A DNA stretch of 64,000 nucleotides from NCBI GenBank assembly GCA_036961445.1, contig JBALVO010000006.1, positions 1-64,000 on the forward strand, given 5' to 3'. The first letter of the stretch is position 1; the number at the start of each line of letters is the position of its first letter. The position numbers and the translations under genes were made by a program. Shown here one piece after another: positions 16,844-26,437 of this stretch. Source of the stretch: JBALVO01 sp036961445 (GTDB lineage: Bacteria > Pseudomonadota > Gammaproteobacteria > Pseudomonadales > Halieaceae). Under the pieces are notes generated by a model. It made no database searches. It was not told the origin of the DNA and worked only from the letters and a program-made list of their open reading frames with translations.

Positions 16844-18046
16844 ATGACCGATACATACAAGCCCAGGGGTTTTGCCCAGAGGGTGGACGATATAGAGCCC
16901 TTTCGGGTAGTTGAAGTACTGGCACGCGCCACGCAGCTGGCGGCAGCGGGGCGCGATATAGTGCACATGGCCGCAGGGGAGCCGGATTTTGCCACTGCAG
17001 CGCCAATTATTGAAGCGGGGCGGGCAGCCCTGGCTCGCGGCGCAACGCATTACTCCCAGGCGGCCGGCATTCCTGAGCTGCGTGAGGCCCTGTCACGCTT
17101 TTATGCCGACCAGTATGGCTTGGATATCTCTCCTGGTCGTATCATGGTGACGCCAGGCGCGTCAGGTGCGCTGCTGCTGGTTGCGGCTCTGTTGATGAAC
17201 CCCGGTGATGGCATGTTGATGACTGACCCGGGCTATCCCTGCAATCGTCATTTCCTGCGCCTGGTAGAGGGCCGGGGGCAGTTGGTGCCGGTAGACGCCA
17301 GCAGCAATTTCCAGTTGAACGCCTCACTGGTGGCGGCAAATTGGCAATCCAATACCATTGGCGCCATGGTGGCCTCCCCGGCCAACCCTACGGGCACGGT
17401 GTTAACGCGGGAAGACCTGGTTGCGCTAAGTCAGGAGGTCAGGTCCCGCAACGGTTACCTGGTGGTTGATGAAATTTATCACGGCTTGTCCTATGAGTCC
17501 CCTGCACCGTCGGTGCTGGAGGTCGACCCGGATGCCTTTGTCATTAATAGTTTCTCCAAGTACTTTGGTATGACCGGTTGGCGCCTGGGCTGGCTGGTGG
17601 CACCCCAGGAGGCCGTTGCGGCGATGGAGAAACTGGCCCAGAACCTGTTTATTTCCATGTCGACTATGGCCCAGTACGCAGCCCTTGCCGGGTTTGATCC
17701 CCAGACCCGGGAGATTCTGGATCAGCGTCGAGATATTTTCCGCCAGCGTCGGGATTACCTGCTGCCGGCACTGCAGGATCTCGGCTTTATTGTGCCCAGC
17801 AAGCCCCAGGGCGCATTTTATATCTATGCCGACGCCAGTCGTTTTACCGGGGACAGTCAGCAATTTTGCCTGCAATTGCTCGAAGAACACGGGGTTGCTG
17901 TCACCCCCGGGATTGATTTTGGCCACAACCTGGCCAGCCAGTATCTGCGTTTTTCTTACACCACGGGTATGGACCGCCTGGAGCTTGCGGTGCAGCGGTT
18001 ATCCGCGGCGCTGCGCCAGGGTATGGCTGTAAACGATGGAATTTGA
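16844..18046 (+). CDS. PLP-dependent class I aminotransferase
   Basis: A 400-residue fold-type I aminotransferase. HMAAGEPDFATAAPI is the N-terminal signature, ASPANPTGTVL the substrate/PLP segment, and VINSFSKYFGMTGWRLGW holds the PLP lysine and phosphate-binding arginine. The family includes aspartate and aromatic aminotransferases; substrate cannot be assigned. Two ATGs lie six bases apart; the second (16844) is best spaced from the AGGGG ribosome-binding site. sfsA overlaps its end by 11 bases. A homologue occupies the same place next to dksA in Pseudomonas. Confidence 0.88.
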   Translation: MTDTYKPRGFAQRVDDIEPFRVVEVLARATQLAAAGRDIVHMAAGEPDFATAAPIIEAGRAALARGATHYSQAAGIPELREALSRFYADQYGLDISPGRIMVTPGASGALLLVAALLMNPGDGMLMTDPGYPCNRHFLRLVEGRGQLVPVDASSNFQLNASLVAANWQSNTIGAMVASPANPTGTVLTREDLVALSQEVRSRNGYLVVDEIYHGLSYESPAPSVLEVDPDAFVINSFSKYFGMTGWRLGWLVAPQEAVAAMEKLAQNLFISMSTMAQYAALAGFDPQTREILDQRRDIFRQRRDYLLPALQDLGFIVPSKPQGAFYIYADASRFTGDSQQFCLQLLEEHGVAVTPGIDFGHNLASQYLRFSYTTGMDRLELAVQRLSAALRQGMAVNDGI

Positions 18047-18749
18047 TGCCTTATTGCCAGGGCGCTTGTTGCGCCGTTACCAGCGTTTTTTGGCCGATGT
18101 TGAATTGCCTGACGGAGAGATTGTCACGGTGCACTGCCCCAATACCGGGGCTATGACTGGCTGCGCCGAGGCTGGCTCGCGCGTCTGGCTGTCAACCAGT
18201 GCGGTAAAAACCCGCAAGTATCCGCATACCTGGGAGTTGGTAGAAACCACCAGCGGCATAGCCTGTATTCACTCCGCAAAGGCTAACCAGGTGGTGCGTG
18301 AAGGGTTTACGCAGGGCCGTATTCCCGGTTTCCAGGCCTACCCGGATATTCAGGCAGAGGTGAAATACGGTGACAATAGCCGGGCTGATTTATTGTTGTC
18401 GGGCGATAGCGGCAGGGTTTTTGTAGAGGTAAAGTCGGTCACTTTGTACCGCGGGTCAGGCTTGGGTCAGTTTCCCGATGCGGTGAGTGCGCGCGGCCGT
18501 AAACATCTTGAGGCGCTGCAGTCTGTGCTGGGCCCGCAGACTCGCGCAGTGCAGTTTTTCTGCGTATTTCACAGCGCTATAGAGCACGTTAGTGTGGCCG
18601 CCGATATCGATCCTCACTATCGCCTTGCCTTGCAGGAGGCGATGGCGGCGGGGGTTGAGGTAATGGCCTGGAAAGCGCAGATCACGCCACAGGGAGTCGA
18701 CCTGTTAAAGCCTCTGCCGTTTGCCCTGGATCCTCCGGCTACGAGTTAA
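18036..18749 (+). CDS. sfsA: Sugar fermentation stimulation protein homolog
   Basis: A 237-residue SfsA family protein. The N-terminal OB-like part (GRLLRRYQRFLADVELPDGEIVTVHCPNTGAM) and the nuclease-like C-terminal part (ADLLLSGDSGRVFVEVKSVTL with D-E-x-K type residues) match the family. The precise biochemical role is not settled. It overlaps the upstream aminotransferase gene and ends convergently with the Rieske gene, with a four-base overlap of the stops. Confidence 0.93.
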   Translation: MEFDALLPGRLLRRYQRFLADVELPDGEIVTVHCPNTGAMTGCAEAGSRVWLSTSAVKTRKYPHTWELVETTSGIACIHSAKANQVVREGFTQGRIPGFQAYPDIQAEVKYGDNSRADLLLSGDSGRVFVEVKSVTLYRGSGLGQFPDAVSARGRKHLEALQSVLGPQTRAVQFFCVFHSAIEHVSVAADIDPHYRLALQEAMAAGVEVMAWKAQITPQGVDLLKPLPFALDPPATS

Positions 18750-19060
18750 TCCAGGTAGATATCACCATCGCTCAGGGTGAATGCTACAGCCGACAGGCTT
18801 TCGCCCTGGCAGGGTCCTGCTACACATTCCCCGGTGTCGGTGATGAATTCGGCCGCATGACGCTGGCACAGAATCAGCATACCGTCGCCGCTTGTCACAG
18901 AGCCTCCTATAGGGTCCAGGGTGTCCTGTGTATGCGGGCACTTGTTTGCATAAAGGAATAATTCCCCGGCACGCTTTACCACCAGCAGTTCCAGATAGTC
19001 CACCTGGATGCTGCTGGAGCTGTTGTTGGCAAAATCCTCGATATTTCCGATTCGACTCAT
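18746..19060 (-). CDS. Rieske [2Fe-2S] ferredoxin-like protein
   Basis: A 104-residue soluble protein with both Rieske ligand pairs: C-P-H (KCPHTQDTLDP) and C-x-x-H (ILCQRHAAEF). No membrane anchor or signal is seen, so it resembles the small Rieske ferredoxins that donate electrons to oxygenases or reductases. The ATG at 19060 gives the expected length; the frame is open further upstream but overlaps the divergent carboxypeptidase gene. No partner enzyme lies nearby. Confidence 0.85.
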   Translation of the reverse strand: MSRIGNIEDFANNSSSSIQVDYLELLVVKRAGELFLYANKCPHTQDTLDPIGGSVTSGDGMLILCQRHAAEFITDTGECVAGPCQGESLSAVAFTLSDGDIYLD

Positions 19061-19161
19061 AGGGCTTGCTTTGTGGTTGTTCGCTATAGGATAGTCTGGC
19101 CAGGGCAGTATTGTGCCGGTTTCGGCACGATGATCAAGTCGCCAGTTACGGAGCATAGTCT

Positions 19162-19875
19162 TTGACCAAGCAGTTACGGCCTCAACAATTGACCGGAGTG
19201 GATGATTCCCACCTGGTGTCAATGCCCGGAGATCATGCCCTGCAGGACGAAGCGGCGCAGGCATTTTACGGTTTGCAGCAGGATGCCCGCTCAGCTGGCT
19301 TTGAATTAGCTATCGCCAGCAGTTTCCGCTCCTATGCCCGTCAGCTGCTTATCTGGAATGGCAAGGCCAGTGGCGTGCGCCCGGTGCACGATGACCTGGG
19401 TCAGCCGGTGGTGTTGGCCGCCTTGCCGGGGGTACAGCAACTGCACGCAATATTGCGTTACTCGGCGATTCCCGGCACCTCCCGTCACCATTGGGGTACT
19501 GACCTGGATATCTATGACGCTGCGGTATTACCTGCCGATTACCAACTGCAATTGTCGCCGCCGGAAGTAGCGCCCGGGGGGCTGTTTGATGCCCTGCATT
19601 GTTGGCTGGACGAGCGTATTGCGGCAGGTGAGTCCCGTGGGTTTTACCGGCCCTATGCCAGTGACAGGGGTGGGGTGGCGCCCGAGCGCTGGCATTTGAG
19701 TTACGCGCCTTTGTCAACCGATTGCGCTGCGCAATTGACCGGTGAGCTGCTTAAAGCATGCTGGGACTGCGACACCTCAGGTGCCAGCTTATTACTGCGC
19801 CGGGAGATCGAGGCAGAGCTGCCGTCGATATTGACGCGCTATGTGGCGGTGGCTGAAGGCTGGTGTGCAGGCTAA
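19162..19875 (+). CDS. D-alanyl-D-alanine carboxypeptidase, M15B (VanY-like)
   Basis: A 237-residue M15B peptidase. SFRSYARQLLIW, SRHHWGTDLDIYD (first zinc histidine and aspartate) and ERWHLSY (catalytic glutamate region and second zinc histidine) are the family landmarks. Members trim the terminal D-alanine of peptidoglycan peptides. No signal peptide is evident from the TTG start chosen (preceded by GGAG), so localisation is unclear. It is transcribed divergently from the Rieske gene. Confidence 0.85.
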   Translation: MTKQLRPQQLTGVDDSHLVSMPGDHALQDEAAQAFYGLQQDARSAGFELAIASSFRSYARQLLIWNGKASGVRPVHDDLGQPVVLAALPGVQQLHAILRYSAIPGTSRHHWGTDLDIYDAAVLPADYQLQLSPPEVAPGGLFDALHCWLDERIAAGESRGFYRPYASDRGGVAPERWHLSYAPLSTDCAAQLTGELLKACWDCDTSGASLLLRREIEAELPSILTRYVAVAEGWCAG

Positions 19876-19893
19876 CTGAAGTAACAGTATCCC

Positions 19894-19920
19894 CGCTGGC
19901 GCGATGAGCTAGCGCCAGCG
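19894..19920. terminator. Hairpin between the carboxypeptidase gene and ppa
   Basis: A 9-bp stem CGCTGGCGC/GCGCCAGCG with a 9-base loop lies between two convergent genes. It has no U-tract, so it may act as a transcription barrier or RNA-stabilising structure rather than a classical terminator. Confidence 0.45.
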
Positions 19921-19940
19921 AGGCAGGTGTACAGAGGCTG

Positions 19941-20585
19941 CTATTCCTTGTCTCTGGACTGGGTGAGCAGGTGGCCGTAGTGGTTCTGGTAATCCAGTTC
20001 GGCGGCCGCGATGACCTTCAGGGCTTCCTCGCGTCCGTAGACGAAATCCACTTTGACGTCGACTTCCTTGCCAGGAATCATCTTGTAGGTAGTGAAATAG
20101 TGCTGCAGACGCTCGGTCTTGATGCTGGGCAAATCCGCGATATCGTGTACGTCACCCCAGATATTGTCACCATCGAGTACCGCGACAATCTTGTCGTCGG
20201 CTTCACCGCCGTCAATCATCTGGATGCCGCCTACGACACGGGCATTCAGTATGATGTCGGCACGGGTGATGTGCCGTTCGGAGAAGACGCAGATATCCAG
20301 TGGGTCGCCGTCGGCTATGTCAGCGTCAGGGCAGCGCTTGGCTACTTCCTCGGCACAGTAGGTACGTGGAATAAAACCATACAGGGCGGGGGTTCTGGAG
20401 GTGGTGCGCTGGGGGCGATCGACCATCAGGAAGCCTGATGCTTTATCCAGCTCGTACTTGACCACGTCATCCGGTGTCATCTCGATATAGACCTGGACGA
20501 TATCTTCCGGCATGTCATCTGCGCGCGTGTGCAGACCGTGCCAGGGATGGCGACGCCAACGGTTAAAGTCCTGATTGTTGTACAT
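19941..20585 (-). CDS. ppa: Inorganic pyrophosphatase (family I)
   Basis: A 214-residue soluble family I pyrophosphatase. YGFIPRTYC and DGDPLDICVFSE (D-x-D-x-x-D metal ligands) plus DDKIVAVLDGD identify it. It hydrolyses PPi to phosphate. It is on the same strand as, and 129 bases downstream of, a PPi-type phosphofructokinase gene, which uses the same metabolite. It is longer than the ~175-residue E. coli enzyme. Confidence 0.92.
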   Translation of the reverse strand: MYNNQDFNRWRRHPWHGLHTRADDMPEDIVQVYIEMTPDDVVKYELDKASGFLMVDRPQRTTSRTPALYGFIPRTYCAEEVAKRCPDADIADGDPLDICVFSERHITRADIILNARVVGGIQMIDGGEADDKIVAVLDGDNIWGDVHDIADLPSIKTERLQHYFTTYKMIPGKEVDVKVDFVYGREEALKVIAAAELDYQNHYGHLLTQSRDKE

Positions 20586-20714
20586 GGGATACCCTCGAAG
20601 TTGCTGTAATGTTAGTACGTCTTGCAGGCGCGCATTGTACAGATAAAGCCGGGCAAAATCTTGCCGGAATCAGGCAAATATTGCCCGCTTTGCGCGCTGT
20701 TGGACTAAAGTCGA

Positions 20715-21977
20715 CTATATCTTGAAGCGGGTTTTCAGCTTCCGCGGTACCGGCACATTTTTCAGGCGCACGTACCTGGGCATGCCGTTGCGGTACTCGG
20801 GGTAGGCTTCGCCGACGATTAAGGGGGACAGGTAGTCATGGGCCGCTGCGGTGATGCCAAATCCATCCCGTGTAATGTAGTTGCGGGGCATTTTCTTCTC
20901 GCGGTTGGCCACATCCTGTAACTCTGCCTCGCCAATGGACCAGCTATAGCGCTTGCCCTTGCCGCGCACAATACAGGGCATTACCGCGTTGTCGCCACGC
21001 AGGGCAAACTCCACGGCTGCCTCGCCCAGTGCATAGGCCTGGTCCACATCTGTCTGGGAGGCGATATGGCGGGCAGAGCGCTGCAGGTAATCCGCTACTG
21101 CCCAGTGGTACTTATAGCCCAGTTCGGTTTTGATCATCGTCGCCAGGTTGGGTGCCAGCCCACCCAGTTGGCTGTGACCAAAAGCATCTTTGAGTCCGGA
21201 TTCAGCCAGGAAGCTACCGTCCTTGTATTGTGCACCTTCGGAGGCCACGATCACGCAAAAGCCATGCCGTTTTACCGTGCTCTTGACCTTGCCCAGGAAT
21301 TTATCACGGTTGAAGGCAATTTCCGGGAACAGGATGATGTGCGGGGCATCACCCGCTTGCTCTGCGGCCAGCCCGGAGGCGGCGGCTATCCAGCCGGCGT
21401 GACGGCCCATGACTTCCAGGATGAACACCTTGGTGGAGGTCTCGCACATGGAGGCGACATCCAGGGCCGCTTCACGTGTTGAGATGGCGATGTACTTGGC
21501 CACCGAGCCGAACCCCGGGCAGTTATCCGTCAAGGGCAGGTCATTGTCGATAGTCTTGGGTATGTGTATGGCTTGCAGCGGATACCCCATGGATTGACTC
21601 AGCTGTGAAACCTTGAGGCAGGTGTCGGCAGAGTCGCCGCCACCATTGTAGAAAAAGTAGCCGATATTGTGCGCCTTGAATACCTCTATCAGTCTTTCGT
21701 ATTCCGCCCGATTCTCTTCCAGGCTTTTGAGCTTGTGGCGGCAGGAGCCGAAGGCGCCGGAGGGGGTGGTGAGCAAGCCGCGAATGGCGCTCTTGCTTTC
21801 TTTGCCGGTGTCGATCAGGTCTTCGCGCAGAGCGCCGATAATGCCGTTGCGCCCGGCGTAGACTTTGCCGATTGCAGAGCGATGTTTGCGGGCAGTTTCG
21901 ATAACGCCGCAGGCAGAAGCGTTAATTACGGCGGTGACGCCGCCAGACTGGGCGTAGAAGGCATTTTTCCTGGGCAT
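20715..21977 (-). CDS. pfp: 6-phosphofructokinase, pyrophosphate-dependent type
   Basis: A 420-residue PFK family enzyme. The nucleotide/PPi site reads GGGDSADT and the catalytic segment IPKTIDNDLP, where lysine precedes TIDND; this lysine is typical of PPi-dependent enzymes, whereas ATP enzymes have glycine there. EVMGRHAGWIA is the fructose-6-phosphate signature. It would interconvert fructose 6-phosphate and 1,6-bisphosphate reversibly. The ATG at 21977 (MPRKNAFY), preceded by AGGAA, is preferred to a start 84 bases upstream. Confidence 0.9.
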   Translation of the reverse strand: MPRKNAFYAQSGGVTAVINASACGVIETARKHRSAIGKVYAGRNGIIGALREDLIDTGKESKSAIRGLLTTPSGAFGSCRHKLKSLEENRAEYERLIEVFKAHNIGYFFYNGGGDSADTCLKVSQLSQSMGYPLQAIHIPKTIDNDLPLTDNCPGFGSVAKYIAISTREAALDVASMCETSTKVFILEVMGRHAGWIAAASGLAAEQAGDAPHIILFPEIAFNRDKFLGKVKSTVKRHGFCVIVASEGAQYKDGSFLAESGLKDAFGHSQLGGLAPNLATMIKTELGYKYHWAVADYLQRSARHIASQTDVDQAYALGEAAVEFALRGDNAVMPCIVRGKGKRYSWSIGEAELQDVANREKKMPRNYITRDGFGITAAAHDYLSPLIVGEAYPEYRNGMPRYVRLKNVPVPRKLKTRFKI

Positions 21978-22161
21978 GGGGACTGATTCCTGATTCCGGG
22001 CGCGATCCGTGGCCCGACTAATTGCTGACGTATCGAAAAACAGTCGCAGATCATACGGCAATTGGCGTCAATTGTAGACCGCACCGGTAGTTTTACCGTA
22101 TCCAGCTGGGGTGCTAATTGACTGCGTGATACTATGCGCGCTGTATTTTGAGGAGCAGTTT

Positions 22162-23544
22162 TTGAAAGGTCATATTCATATATTGGGTATCTGCGGTACC
22201 TTCATGGGCGGTATCGCGCTGCTGGCCAGGGAGCTGGGCTTCCGTGTTACCGGATCCGACGCCAATGTATATCCGCCTATGAGCACCCAGCTGCGCGCCG
22301 CCGGTATTGAATTGATGGAAGGCTATCTGCCGGAGCATCTGCAGGAACGGCCGGATTGCGTTGTCGTTGGCAATGCCATGACCCGCGGCAATCCGGTGGT
22401 GGAGTACATGCTCGATACTGGCCTGGCGTATACGTCGGGTCCACAGTGGCTGGCGGAGCACCTGTTGCAAGATAAGTGGGTATTGGCAGTATCGGGTACC
22501 CATGGCAAAACCACCACCAGTAGCCTGCTTGCCTGGATGTTGGAATATGCGGGCATGGCTCCGGGCTTCCTGATAGGGGGTGTTCCCGCTAATTTTGGTT
22601 TGTCGGCGCGCACTGGCGGGTCCGATTTCTTTGTGGTCGAGGCGGATGAATACGATACTGCCTTTTTCGACAAGCGTTCCAAGTTCGTACATTACCGCCC
22701 GCGTACGCTGGCAATTAATAACCTTGAATTTGATCACGCAGATATCTTCGATGACCTGGCGGCCATTCAGCGACAGTTTCATCACCTGGTGCGTTGTGTG
22801 CCGGCAACCGGGCTCATTGTGCATCGCCACGGAGTGCCGGCGATAGATCAAACACTGGCCATGGGCTGCTGGACTCCGGTCACGTCCTTTGGCATTGGAA
22901 GGGACTGCGGAGCCAACTGGTGCGCAGAATTACTCAAGGCAGATGGCTCTGAATTCCGCTTACATCGCGAAGCGGAACCCGCTATCGATATAAGTTGGCT
23001 GCACTATGGCCAGCACAATGTGGAAAATGCGCTTACCGCCATGGCAGCGGCGCGACATGTAGGCGTGACGCCTGAGGTAGCGGCTGCAGCACTGGCAGCA
23101 TTTGGCGGTGTTAAACGGCGCCTGGAGTTGCTGGGTACAGTGCGCGATATAGCGGTATACGATGATTTTGCCCACCATCCTACGGCCATCGCTACCACCT
23201 TGCAGGGGCTGCGGGCGCGTGCCGGCAGTGGCCGTGTACTGGCCCTGGTGGAGCCACGCTCCAATACCATGCGTATGGGAGAGCATCGCGAGCAACTGGC
23301 AGCGTCCACTGCCGATGCCGACCACGTGTACTGGTTCCAGCCACCAGGTTTGGACTGGTCGCTCGATGCAGTGATTGCGCAAAGTCCGGTACCCGCAACT
23401 TTGGCCACAGACGTCGACGATCTGGCGACACAGGTGGCCGCAGAAGCCCGCCCGGGAGATCTGTTGGTGATAATGAGTAACGGCAGTTTTGGCGGTATCC
23501 ACCAGAAATTATTGACGCAGCTCGGGAGTAGCGAAACGCCATGA
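22162..23544 (+). CDS. mpl: UDP-N-acetylmuramate:L-alanyl-gamma-D-glutamyl-meso-diaminopimelate ligase
   Basis: A 460-residue Mur ligase that reattaches recycled tripeptide to UDP-MurNAc. HILGICGTFMGGIALLAREL is the Mpl N-terminus, SGTHGKTTTSSL the ATP loop, and YDDFAHHPTAIATTL the C-terminal signature. The TTG at 22162 follows a GAGGAG ribosome-binding site and gives the family N-terminus. It overlaps the next gene by four bases (ATGA), so the exporter, cysteine-cluster and LON-domain genes downstream form one operon with it. Confidence 0.95.
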   Translation: MKGHIHILGICGTFMGGIALLARELGFRVTGSDANVYPPMSTQLRAAGIELMEGYLPEHLQERPDCVVVGNAMTRGNPVVEYMLDTGLAYTSGPQWLAEHLLQDKWVLAVSGTHGKTTTSSLLAWMLEYAGMAPGFLIGGVPANFGLSARTGGSDFFVVEADEYDTAFFDKRSKFVHYRPRTLAINNLEFDHADIFDDLAAIQRQFHHLVRCVPATGLIVHRHGVPAIDQTLAMGCWTPVTSFGIGRDCGANWCAELLKADGSEFRLHREAEPAIDISWLHYGQHNVENALTAMAAARHVGVTPEVAAAALAAFGGVKRRLELLGTVRDIAVYDDFAHHPTAIATTLQGLRARAGSGRVLALVEPRSNTMRMGEHREQLAASTADADHVYWFQPPGLDWSLDAVIAQSPVPATLATDVDDLATQVAAEARPGDLLVIMSNGSFGGIHQKLLTQLGSSETP

Positions 23545-26156
23545 TTGATATGCTGCTCTCTGCTTACGACTGGCTGATCTTGCGGCGACCCCGCCTGGTG
23601 TTGCTGCTTATTGCGCTGCTGGTGGCAGGTTTTGCCACCCAGCTGGACAAAATAAAGCTCGATGCCTCGGCAGACTCCCTGCTGCTGCAGGGCGACCCTT
23701 CGCTGGAATTCTACCGTGAGATTGCGACGCAATTCAGCTCCGAGGACTTCCTGTTGATTACCTGGCAGCCACATGCGGCGCTGCTCTCCCCGGAATCCCT
23801 GCAGCCCCTGCGTCAGCTAGCTGATGAGCTCGCAGCCCTGCCAGGCGTTTCCTCGGTGGTGACCGTGCTGGATGTGCCGCTGCTGGAAAGCCCTCCGGTG
23901 ACCCTGTCGGACATTACTTCCAGCGAGCCACTGCCGAGTCTGGACCAGCCGGGTATTGATCTCGATCTGGTGCTCAAGGAACTGACCACCAGTCCCATTT
24001 ATGCTGAGCTATTGGTGAGTCTTGATGGACTGGTCAGTGCCGTGCAAATTAATCTCAAGCGCGATGAGTTCTATTATGATTTGCTGGGCACGCGCGAATC
24101 CCTGCGTATGAAGCGCTCTCGCGAGGGTTTGTCGGTAGATGAGCAGCGCGAGCTAATTGAAGTGGAGGCCGCCTTTAAGGCGCATACAGCGGTAGCGCTG
24201 GACAGAGATAGCGAGTTGGTGCAGCAAGTGCGTGATACCGCCGCGGGCTATACCTCACATGCCAAGCTGTTTGTGGGTGGCGTGCCCATGATCGCTGCGG
24301 ATATGGTGAGGTTCGTGAGAAGTGATCTGGTGGTATTCGGCAGCGCTATTTTGGGCATCATGCTGGTAGCGCTGGCCATTATTTTCCGTCGGGTGCGATG
24401 GGTGGCTATTCCCCTGGCCACCTGCATCACCACCGTAGTCATCATGTTGGGGTTGCTGGGTGCCCTGGATTGGCGGATGACTGTGATTTCCTCGAATTTT
24501 GTGGCAGTGCTGTTGATCATTACCCTGGCTATCGCAATTCACCTGGTCGTGCGTTACCGGGAATTGCACGCGGCTGATCCCGATGGCGATATCCATGAGC
24601 GGGTGCTGCTCAGCATGCAGCTGATGGCTATCCCCTGTTTTTACACCGCGATCACTACTATCGTGGCATTTATGTCTCTGGTGGTATCGGGTATTCAACC
24701 GGTAATCGATTTTGGCTGGATGATGACCGTGGGCATCTGCGTTGCCATGGTCATGGCTTTTACCGTGGTGCCCTGCATGATGTTAGCCTGGCCCGTCGGC
24801 AGACCCCATCACCATTCCGGCAGCGATCCTGCCCTGACGGGTCATTTTGCACGCCTGTCAGATCATTTTGGTCGCGCTATTTTTACGGTAACCATTGTGT
24901 TGGTCCTGCTCACCGCGTTCGGTATCAGTCGCCTGCAGGTAGAGAACCGGTTTATCGATTATTTTAACAAATCAACCGAAATCTATCAGGGTATGGAATT
25001 ACTGGATTCCCAGTTGGGCGGCACCATACCCCTGGATATAGTGCTTACTCCGCCAGACCTGGCAGCGCCGCTGCCCGGTTTGACGGCGGTCGGTGCCGAG
25101 GGGGATGCAATGCCGGTGGCAGATGACGACCCCTTCGCCGACGACGCTGAGTCTTTTACGGTTGCTGTCGCTGCAGTGCCGTCAGAAGAGCTTGGCGACG
25201 ATGATTGGGAGGATGAATTTGACAGCGACGTCGATGAATTCGCCAGCGCCGATGAGGCTTTTGTGCCCAGCTACTGGTTCAGCCTCGAGGGTATGCGTGA
25301 ACTTGATTCAGTGCACAACTACCTGGATGGATTGCCCGAAACCGGCAAGGTGTTGTCTCTGTCTACAATTTTCGCCGTGGTTAAAAACCTGCTCGGAGAA
25401 GACATCGGTGGTGTGGAGCTGGCCCTGGTGCAAAAGTCCTTACCTGACGATATCAAGGGGATGATGGTCGACCCCTATTTCTCCGGGGACAAGGAGCAAG
25501 CACGCGTCACCGTGCGGATAAGGGAAACCAGTGACAATTTGCGGCGGGATGAGTTCCTGCAGCGTGTGCGTACACACTTGATAAATGAGCTGGGTTTTGC
25601 CCCAGAGCAGGTGCAGTTCACCAGCATGCTGGTGTTGTATAACAATGTGCTGCAAAGCCTGTTCCGTTCACAGATTCTTACGCTGGGTGTGGTTTTCCTG
25701 GCGATTCTGTTTATGTTCCTGGTGTTGTTTCGATCACTGTCATTGGCTTTGGTTACCCTGGCGCCCAACATGCTGGCAGCCGGAATGGTATTGGGGGCCA
25801 TGGGTTTGGCGGGCATCCCGCTGGATATTATGACCATCACTATCGCGGCCATCGTAGTGGGCATTGGTGTGGATGACTGCATCCACTATGTACATCGTTT
25901 TATGCACGAGTTTAAGGTAGACCGAAACTACCGCGCCACCATGTATCGTTGTCATAACAGCATTGGCCGTGCCATGTATTACACCACCTTAACCGTGGTG
26001 ATAGGTTTCTCTACCCTGACACTGTCCAATTTCACCCCCAGTATTTATTTCGGGATTCTCACGGTGCTGGCCATGGTGGCGGCGGTGTTGGGTGCCTTGT
26101 TGTTACTGCCACGCCTGATTATCCAGTTCAAGCCCCTGGGGCCGGAAGGTCTCTGA
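23541..26156 (+). CDS. RND/MMPL-superfamily exporter
   Basis: An 871-residue membrane protein with two RND repeats. Each repeat has one helix, a large periplasmic loop and a cluster of about five helices; GIGVDDCIHYVHRF in the second cluster is a typical SSD/MMPL segment. Relatives (COG1033) are predicted lipid or hopanoid-type exporters, but the cargo is unknown. The second periplasmic loop carries an unusual acidic stretch at about residues 520-575, rich in Asp, Glu and Ala. Both ends overlap neighbouring genes, indicating coupled translation. Confidence 0.85.
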   Translation: MIDMLLSAYDWLILRRPRLVLLLIALLVAGFATQLDKIKLDASADSLLLQGDPSLEFYREIATQFSSEDFLLITWQPHAALLSPESLQPLRQLADELAALPGVSSVVTVLDVPLLESPPVTLSDITSSEPLPSLDQPGIDLDLVLKELTTSPIYAELLVSLDGLVSAVQINLKRDEFYYDLLGTRESLRMKRSREGLSVDEQRELIEVEAAFKAHTAVALDRDSELVQQVRDTAAGYTSHAKLFVGGVPMIAADMVRFVRSDLVVFGSAILGIMLVALAIIFRRVRWVAIPLATCITTVVIMLGLLGALDWRMTVISSNFVAVLLIITLAIAIHLVVRYRELHAADPDGDIHERVLLSMQLMAIPCFYTAITTIVAFMSLVVSGIQPVIDFGWMMTVGICVAMVMAFTVVPCMMLAWPVGRPHHHSGSDPALTGHFARLSDHFGRAIFTVTIVLVLLTAFGISRLQVENRFIDYFNKSTEIYQGMELLDSQLGGTIPLDIVLTPPDLAAPLPGLTAVGAEGDAMPVADDDPFADDAESFTVAVAAVPSEELGDDDWEDEFDSDVDEFASADEAFVPSYWFSLEGMRELDSVHNYLDGLPETGKVLSLSTIFAVVKNLLGEDIGGVELALVQKSLPDDIKGMMVDPYFSGDKEQARVTVRIRETSDNLRRDEFLQRVRTHLINELGFAPEQVQFTSMLVLYNNVLQSLFRSQILTLGVVFLAILFMFLVLFRSLSLALVTLAPNMLAAGMVLGAMGLAGIPLDIMTITIAAIVVGIGVDDCIHYVHRFMHEFKVDRNYRATMYRCHNSIGRAMYYTTLTVVIGFSTLTLSNFTPSIYFGILTVLAMVAAVLGALLLLPRLIIQFKPLGPEGL

Positions 26157-26437
26157 TGCGATGTCGCGCTGCGTGTGGTGCCTGTTGCATTGCCCCCTCC
26201 ATAAAGCAGCCGTTTTACGGCATGCCCAGCGGCAAGGCGGCCGGCGTATCTTGTGTACACCTGGATGCAATGATGAGGTGTGCCCTGTTTGATGACGAAC
26301 GCCGTCCTGCACTGTGTGATGCTTTTGTTGCGGAGCGTAAAGTCTGCGGTGACACGCGCGAACAGGCCTTGCGCACGCTGGCAACATTGGAGGTGCTGAC
26401 GATGCCGGCGATGGATTCAGCAGGCGATGGGTTTTGA
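26156..26437 (+). CDS. YkgJ-family cysteine cluster protein
   Basis: A 93-residue protein with the pattern C-x3-C-x2-CC near the N-terminus (RCRAACGACC), then conserved cysteines in VSCVHL, MRCALF and ALCDAF. This matches the YkgJ/UPF0153 family, predicted to bind zinc or an iron-sulfur cluster. The ATG overlaps the stop of the exporter gene by one base and its own stop overlaps the TTG start of the next gene. Function is unknown. Confidence 0.85.
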   Translation: MRCRAACGACCIAPSIKQPFYGMPSGKAAGVSCVHLDAMMRCALFDDERRPALCDAFVAERKVCGDTREQALRTLATLEVLTMPAMDSAGDGF

